From positions 33,980,458-34,044,457 of the forward strand of contig JASEVX010000013.1 in assembly GCA_031761405.1 (NCBI GenBank): a stretch of DNA of 64,000 nt. The letters are read 5' to 3'. The notes under the pieces are model-generated. The model worked only from the letters and a program-made list of their open reading frames with translations, was not told the DNA's origin and made no database searches. Of this stretch, positions 57,419 to 64,000 are shown piece after piece; the stretch's first letter is position 1; every line of letters begins with the position of its first letter. This stretch comes from Serripes groenlandicus. Lineage: Eukaryota > Mollusca > Bivalvia > Cardiida > Cardiidae. Position numbers and translations under genes: made by a program.

Positions 57419-58500
57419 AGCTCCAGCAAGTAGGATGGCATTGGTTTCATATCTTATTGAAGCCGCGTGGAAGCGCGGCGTAAGTATGGGATAAGTTTTA
57501 ATTTTGTACCATGGGGTGACGTTATCGAAAAGTGAGCATCAAACATTATTAAAGAAAAACTTTGTTATATGTTTGAACAAAAAAACCCAAACCTTTATGA
57601 ATGAATAAATTGTATTAACTGATTTAAGAAACAACACGATACGAACTACGTATGTCTTCTACCGTTATTACAACACTATAGACACATTTAATTTGTATTT
57701 AATAACTGTTCCCTAACTTCCTAGGCTACGCTTCTTTATAGATTGGTTTACGGACTTCACTTTTCCCCCAACTTCCTAGGGTATGCCTTTTTAATTGTTT
57801 GGTTTACCCGATTGACGACTCGATTGATCAAAGCTCAGATAAAAGTTTCGGGGATGGTTTTTTCCTATTTATTTCTGATGTATTTCTTAACTGAAAACGT
57901 TACAGTTGTTCATTCAGATAATATGTTTGCTATATGTTGACTATACATGTGAAATTTTTCTTTTAACTTCATGAATGCTCAATTGTGATGATAATTATCT
58001 TTAAACTTGTTAAAATTACTTAGTATTTTGTCTTTATACACTCCCATATTATATACTTCACATGCTGACTATCACATAGACCGTAGCATATGAAACGTCT
58101 AATTCCTACGTCAAAATTGACCCTTTCTGCTCATCAAAATTCGTCTTGTATAATTTGTATCTCGATGTAAAAATAAGACGCGGGATCAATATCATCTTTC
58201 CTTTCCGCCGTGATATAACCGTACCTAATGAAAGCCAAGTAAAACCCAACATAACTTATTTTATCATTCCCTCTACTTATATTTTTGTTTTGAAATTTTC
58301 TTTTCATCCAATCAAAACGTCTGATTAGTCTTGACTGTGCCATTAATCTTTTGTAGATGTTAGGGCTTATAGAACATTTCATCCCATATTGCCTATTGAC
58401 GGGAACAACATCGCCGGCTACGAATTACAAGAGATATGATTGGTTTAATAATAGAAGTTAAATTCGTGTCAAAATTATAAAAATCGTATTACTTTTCGAT
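57419..58500. other. Gene-free, no recognised element
   Basis: Contains only a short local duplication of TTCCTAGG-TA-GCTTCTTTA-type words (57718-57790). Confidence 0.5.
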
Positions 58501-58522
58501 CACCCCTCGTACAGGCTTTCAA

Positions 58523-58745
58523 CCCTTTCCCTCATATAGACGCTTTCTGATGCCTCTGCAGCAGACGGCTTTTTGAAAACATTGTGACAAAAGAAGAAAT
58601 TGCTCAAAACGAGCAATTTCTCCTTTTGCCACGATGTTTTCCTATATTAGTCATAGGTTATCCATTCAATTATAGAAATGTTCTATTCTTTGACAAAACA
58701 TGTTCAAAAGCCGTCTGCTGCAGAATTGTTGTATGAGGGAAAGGG
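58523..58745 (+). mobile_element. MITE family F, full length
   Basis: Left TCAA, right TTAA. Confidence 0.9.
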
Positions 58746-58997
58746 TTAAAGAGAGTGTGAACGTTTTTTTTATAATTTTTCAATAATTATTGGTGTCAAT
58801 GCGATCCTTTATTGACATCCCTTGAAAGGATGCTAGTCTGAGAGAGATACCTTAAAAGCTTAATGTATTCTTTAGAGTGCCGTCCCTGTAAGTTTTCTAA
58901 CAACCGTCACATATGATTTGTATTTTATATGGAGAAGTCTACCTTATCCTCTTTTTATGGAAACGATCGGGAGGAAATAGTTCAGAGTATAATAAAA

Positions 58998-59125
58998 CAG
59001 TCAAACCTGTGCTAAAGACCGCAACCTATATTTTGTTATTTCCCAAGTGCTTATTTTCTGCATGAATGACCCTGTAACTAAAGACCACCTGTGAACAAAG
59101 ACCAAACACAAGTAGGACTGTATAT
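58998..59125 (+). repeat. Dispersed repeat I, copy 3
   Basis: CAAACCTGTGCTAAAGACCG, TTTCTGCATGAATGACCCTG, AAAGACCACCTGTGAAC. A looser relative may be at 39940-40115 (AGCAGCCACCTGTG). Confidence 0.75.
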
Positions 59126-59830
59126 TAAGTGCAATATGCTTCCGTATACTTCAAACAGCAAAAACATCAACAAAATGAACATACAAATAAGTATATTTAT
59201 GAAACTTAATTACAATTGTACTTAATTAAAATATCTATTTGATTGTATATAGTTTAGTTCAAAGCCGTTTTAACAGCATTTCAGTCATTTCAATGCGACC
59301 CTTCATTTACTCCCTGGTTTGTTTGTTCATGTGCTTTATACATCATTTTATTATCAGGCATTTGGCTGCCCTTCTACCTAGTTCAATGGTGGAAAATAGT
59401 TGACGCTTGTCTCAACGAGAATTAAGAAAAAGAAGCAATGTCCTTAACTATACTGGTACATAAGTCTTCACTGTTTCGTCTATAGATTTGATTGGTCATA
59501 GCTGTACATGCAAATTATAACGACTGTTAACCAAATTGTTATTCATAAGTAGTTCGAAATTAAAAAAACAATAGATAAGAACATCCCAAGAGATGTTTGA
59601 CAATATATGCATTTAACCAAGGACGTAGATAAGACTCTTTGATAGACAAGTATATACAACATATTGATAAAAGGAAGCAAACGAATGAGACAAATTAGAC
59701 TGCGCAGCCAATTCCCTCTACAGAATACATAACATTGAAATGATATTGGCTCAGCCCCTGGGGAAACTGCTTCAAGTGTACTATTGCCAGATCGAGGTGT
59801 TAATATTCAAAGTGAAATGAAAGAAGTAGT
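59126..59830. other. Gene-free, no recognised element
   Basis: AT-rich; nothing recognised. Confidence 0.5.
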
Positions 59831-59833
59831 GAA

Positions 59834-60245
59834 CTCTTTCAGCGCAAATAGCAATACTTAGGTTTTTTTTGCAAACAATACGTATTCAGGTAAGTGAAAC
59901 CAGCATTGTTTGCCTTCTAGTTATACAAATATGAGCCGTCCCGCGGGAAAACCAGCATTGTGGACTCTGCGTAAAGTATCGACCCGGATCGGACTAAGCA
60001 TGCCGTGCAGGCTAACCCGGACAGACACTTTTCGCCTCCTGTGGATTTTCGGTTTCAAGAATCAATACTCTATACCTCTATCCCCCTGAGACGGAATGTG
60101 TCGGCCCGGATCAGTCTGTGCGGACTGCGCAGGCTGATCTGGTCGATACATTATGCAGATGCCATAATGTTGGTTTTCTCGCGGGACGGCTCATATGTCA
60201 AACTCTTATTACATGAGAAAAAGAAACGCCTGATTTTGATGGCAA
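59834..60245 (-). mobile_element. MITE family G interrupted by MITE family A
   Basis: Left part 59834-59932 (hairpin region deleted), A element, then continuation from 60193 matching the G interior (AAACTCTTATTACATGAG, GCCTGATTTTGATGG). Confidence 0.8.
59933..60192 (+). mobile_element. MITE family A nested in MITE family G
   Basis: Full length with ATAT duplications (59929-59932, 60193-60196). Flanking DNA is a family-G element that resumes on the far side (GTCAAACTCTTATTACATGA). Confidence 0.88.
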
Positions 60246-60357
60246 ATTCTTGGGCGATTGGGCTGAGCATGTATTGTGGTATTAAGATGGGCGATTTGGC
60301 TGAATATCCATATATCTTGATCTTGATCTACATTATTTGCAATAAACAATAGTTTTA

Positions 60358-60623
60358 ACTCTTTCCCACAGACGTTTTCTGACGCCCCTGCAACAGACGA
60401 ACTTTGAAAACATTGTGTCAAAAGAGAAATTGCTGAAAACCATCAATATCTCCCTTTGCCACTTTGTTTTCAACTCCATTCAATGAATAAACGTTTGAAA
60501 TTTTCAGAAAATGTTCATGTGTTTTACCTATTTGATTTCAAAGTCGTCTGCAGCAGATTTGGTGCATGTGGTAAAGGGTTAAAGTCGTCTGCAGCCGATT
60601 TGGTGCATGTGGTAAAGGGTTAA
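60358..60623 (+). mobile_element. MITE family F with duplicated right end
   Basis: The last 42 bp (GTCGTCTGCAGC-GATTTGG to AAAGGGTTAAA) occurs twice in tandem. A further decayed F-like copy follows at about 60655-60887. Confidence 0.82.
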
Positions 60624-61267
60624 AGTCGTGTGTAACATAATTCGAAGCTTTTCTTAAACCTCTCTCACATACAATTAAACTGCACCAGACTACTTTGAAA
60701 ACATATATGCAAAAATATGGTAACTCTCTTTCAATAGGATAATATATATTGAATAGAAAGTTAGAAGAATTTTGACAAATAAAGAGAAATTGCTCATTGT
60801 GAGCCATTTCTCCTTTTGTCGGAATGTTTTCTAAAGACGTCTTCTACAGAAGCGTAAACATGCGTTTTGTATGTGGGAAAGGGATAACATTGCGTAGATC
60901 AGGATAATTGTTGTAAAACAGTCTGTGTTTCATCTTAAAACATATTGTATGGACAACCAGATTCAATGGGGGTAATTATAGAAAATCAGACTGGTTCTAC
61001 ATAATTCTGACACAATAATTGACTGGTACACTGTCCGTAATTACAAGAAGTCGCGTTTTTTCAAAAATCACTCCGGAAGTAGATAATCATCTTAAAGACA
61101 GTCCGTTTGATACAATAGCGCGCCATAATTATTGATGATAGGATAGTAAATTGGAGCCGAGCTTTCCGAAAATCAACCATATAGAATTAGCAAGCGTCAA
61201 AGAACTAAATGCGCAGCCTTGATACAGTTCATCACTGTTTGTGCCAACAGTTCACAGAGGGTTTTAA

Positions 61268-61472
61268 CTCTTTCAGCGCCGAATTGTTTAAAGTAGACTC
61301 TTCCATGTTCAAAATCGGGCGTCTCCATTTCTCATGTAATACAAGTTTGGACTATTTTGATAACTAAAAGGCAAACAATGCTGATTTCAGGTGAAACAGC
61401 TCGTTACGAGCTGACTCGCCTGAATCAGTATTGTTTGCAAAAGCCTCAATATTGCCTTTGGCGCTGAAAGAG
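61268..61472 (+). mobile_element. MITE family G, full length
   Basis: TTAA at 61264-61267 and 61473-61476. Confidence 0.92.
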
Positions 61473-61573
61473 TTAAGACACTTCTGAATAAAAACTATCC
61501 ACTCGAGTTAGATGTATTTTACGTGTAGTGCTGATGTACGGGTTAATCCTAAGCTACACTCGTTGTAACAACC

Positions 61574-61826
61574 ACGTCGGTGGTGTAGTGGTAGAGCGTC
61601 CGCCTCGGTGCAGGAGGTAGCTGGTTCGATCCCCGGCAAGGTCATACCAAATACTAAGTTAAAAATGATAGTAATGGCTGCCCTCTCTTGCGCTCAGGAT
61701 AGCGGGCTTAGCACTTTTGTCAGGATAAAAGGACCTGTAGTACTGGTAACTTACCATTACCCAGAAAACGCCACGATAATACTGAAGAATTGTTTGAAAT
61801 GGCGTAAAACACCCAAACAATCAATG
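61574..61826 (+). mobile_element. SINE family D, full length
   Basis: Head CGGTGGTGTAGTGGTAGAGC, box B GGTTCGATCCCC, shared tail, CAATCAATG end. Confidence 0.9.
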
Positions 61827-62087
61827 TAACAACGTCGAGATTGATATTCCTATGGCACGGTTCATTGCTGGTTTTACATGCGAATAGGCAATAACGTTTT
61901 AAATTTTCTAACGGCATTTTCGTGGCTGGTTTGATGTTATATTGACTTGAACTGTTTATCCTGATGACTGCCAATAACATTTTCAAGAGCCCGTGTTCCA
62001 GGAAATTCAAGCGATGCGTATTTATGACAAGTGCATAATTAAAAAAGACGTGAATTTGCACCAGTGCTGTCTGAATCAAATATATGA

Positions 62088-62615
62088 GCCTCGGTAACTC
62101 AGTTAGTAGCGACGCGGGGCTGGTCAATCTAGGGGTTGTGCGTTGGAGCCTTAACTCGGACAACATTCCGAGGGCTTGGTGTGAAACTGTTGTAACTAAA
62201 ATCGGTAATTTTTTACCAAGTTTAATCACCAGGCCATAAAGTCTTTATGAGCGCTAAATCATTTCTCTTAGTAAACAATTGAAATTTAGGTGCCAATGCT
62301 CGTTCTGAGCAATGACACCTAAAATTGCATTGTTTACAAAGGGGTCAAAATTTCCCCTAAACCAGGGTTTTCAAAATAGGTTTTTAGTTACAACCGTTTC
62401 ACGCCAAGCCCTCGATTCTTTCTGACGTTTGACGAAGGTCAATGCGTGAAGCGTCATTCCACCTATGGGCCAATATGCTATGTTTAAAAACAGATAGTTG
62501 CTTTGAAAGACTGTTGTGTGGAGTACTGGTGTGAGAAAGCCAGGAAGTAAATGGGTAGGTGAACTGGCTGTCTTGATATAACTGAAACGATACATTAAAC
62601 CGCAATCAATCAAAT
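62088..62615 (+). mobile_element. SINE family C split by MITE B
   Basis: Head CTCGGTAACTCAGTTAGTAG, B insert at 62169-62414, then body and shared tail (ATAACTGAAACGATACATTA). Confidence 0.88.
62169..62414 (-). mobile_element. MITE family B nested in a SINE, ATTC duplication
   Basis: 246 bp, flanked by ATTC (62165-62168, 62415-62418), interrupting another copy of the same SINE family at a different site. Confidence 0.92.
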
Positions 62616-62987
62616 ATTTGTCAGATCACTGCGTAAACAACCTGTTAATGTATAGCGTATTGCACGTATGAGGAGCTTGATATGGTTCTACACTGCTAGG
62701 AGATAATGAGGGCTTTGTTTGTTAGTTTTCGTTGAGTTCGACTCCATTTTAAACGCTTGCCTCACAATTTCGTTTTGTATTATCTTATGATTTCAAAACA
62801 TTTTCTGAAAAATAGTATGCTATCTTGAAAGCATTATTTCGATACCGAGTTGACAAGATTATATAAACAATGAAACATTGCTCGATTTGATTGGAGCTAT
62901 TCTCCCACAATATCAATAGGTGTAGAAAAGTCTAAAAACACGTTCGAATCAAGGAAAACTGGTTTTCGTACGTTAAACCCTTTCACA

Positions 62988-63174
62988 CATACAACAAATG
63001 TGCAGCAGACGACTTTGAAAACATAGTGACCAAAACCTAAACAATCTCCATAAAATATAGCTTAATTGTTAAATAAGGTTGTAAACATTGTGGCCAAAGG
63101 AAAATTTGCTCATGATGTTTTCAAAAGCTGTCTGCTGCTATTGCGTCAAAATGCGTCTGCAGGTGGGAAAAGGT
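62988..63174 (-). mobile_element. MITE family F, diverged
   Basis: Hairpin partly lost; ends CCCTTTCACACATACAAC and GTGGGAAAAGG in TTAA. Confidence 0.8.
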
Positions 63175-63250
63175 TAAACTCTTCCAAATTCAAACGCTAG
63201 AAGACACCACCAGGCCATGGGAAGCCAGGAAATACGTGTATATACGTTAA

Positions 63251-63472
63251 TCCTTTCCCCCATACGACAATTCTGCAGCAGACGACTTTGAACATATTTT
63301 GTCAAAACATAGAAAATCTCCATAATTGAATGGATAACCTATGACAAAAAGTGGAAAACATTGTGGCAAAAGGAGAAATTGCACGTTTTGTGCAATTTCT
63401 TCTTTTGTCACTATGTTTTCAAAAAGCTGTCTGCTGCAGAGGAGTCAGAAAGCGTCTATATGAGGGAAAGGG
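63251..63472 (-). mobile_element. MITE family F, full length
   Basis: TTAA on both sides (63247-63250, 63473-63476); apex variant GCACGTTTTGTGC. Confidence 0.92.
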
Positions 63473-63739
63473 TTAAGGCCCACTTGATACAACTGAAATA
63501 CCACCAGACGAAGGTTACATGTACTCAAACGATCTAGACCAACATTTCGTTCTCAGAACTACGTAATTACCTCCCTTGTTGGCCATTTTGATAGGCTTAT
63601 ATGGTAAGCTTTGCCAGAATATTACTGTCAAAAAAGGAGTTAAAGTTTGACAGCCGTATCGTTGAATCTTTTGTTTGATCTGATTATACCTACTTCTTTA
63701 ACAAGTTCTATTTTTATCACACGAGAAGTTTGTCAGAAA

Positions 63740-64000
63740 ATCTGCCAGGGGAAGAAAATGCACTGATTCTGCTTAATTTCCGAGGAAACAACGCGCTTCA
63801 GCCATGTCATAAATGCACATACAAATGATACAGCACAATTTACCAGGAAACACCTTACTCTAAATTATGTTACTTTTGATGCTGCTGAATGTCCCTGGAA
63901 ACACGGCGCAATATATAAATTACCATTGATGCTGCTGAATGTCCCAGGAAACAACGCGCTATAAATAAATTTACAATTGGTGATTAATTTTCCAGGAAAC
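63740..64000 (+). repeat. Irregular tandem repeat at window end
   Basis: TGATGCTGCTGAATGTCCC(A/T)GGAAACA(A)CGCGC occurs at about 63878 and 63926 with related CCAGGAAACA blocks at 63841 and 63991; continues past the window. Confidence 0.7.

Noticed and set aside
61720..62229. 169-codon minus-strand frame
   Set aside because: Runs across a SINE D tail, unique DNA and a MITE B end; a chance frame.

Overview
This is eukaryotic genomic DNA. Coding sequence is broken into short exons with GT..AG introns, and the rest is dominated by dispersed non-autonomous transposons, tRNA-headed SINEs and minisatellites. The repeat style, in particular a roughly 260 bp inverted-repeat element with GAGCCGTCCCGCGAG termini and several SINEs sharing one 3' tail, suggests a mollusc, most likely a heterodont bivalve. 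The organism assignment is inference from repeat character, not a database match.

Region 1 (about 1.9-19.3 kb, + strand): one complete protein gene, an organic anion transporting polypeptide (OATP / SLCO family). I could join eleven coding exons by hand. All ten introns are GT..AG, all phases match, the coding total is 2046 nt (681 residues plus stop), and the exact family signature DPRWIGAWWLGFL and the Cys-rich Kazal-like loop are both present. The introns are packed with mobile elements, several ending within about 30 bp of a splice site. Two gene-derived oddities stand out: a dead tandem duplicate of the Kazal exon, and a 70 bp tandem array seeded from the end of exon 5 together with its 5' splice site.

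Region 2 (19.3-23.9 kb): 3' flank with MITEs, an AT-poor terminal-inverted-repeat element (about 20.5-21.1 kb) and a SINE. Region 3 (23.9-29.1 kb): two minisatellites of 51 and 54 bp units, the first with higher-order structure. Region 4 (29.1-45 kb): a 5'-truncated LINE, a poly-C tract, many TTAA-flanked MITEs, SINEs, and a 28 bp minisatellite. Region 5 (45-51 kb): 47 bp, about 75 bp and 35 bp tandem arrays. Region 6 (51-64 kb): nested SINE/MITE clusters and another inverted-repeat element. I found no second protein-coding gene after 19.3 kb.

The most unusual feature is the MITE population. Four abundant families (named A, B, F and G here) differ in termini and target-site duplications: A and B have 4 bp duplications, usually ATAT, while F and G sit in TTAA. 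Yet B and G share a homologous central hairpin, and B and F share 16 of 17 bases at the hairpin apex. This suggests modular MITEs in which terminal modules were exchanged around a common palindromic core. Nested insertions give a partial age order: SINEs and G are older than A, B and F, and at least one A copy is older than B.
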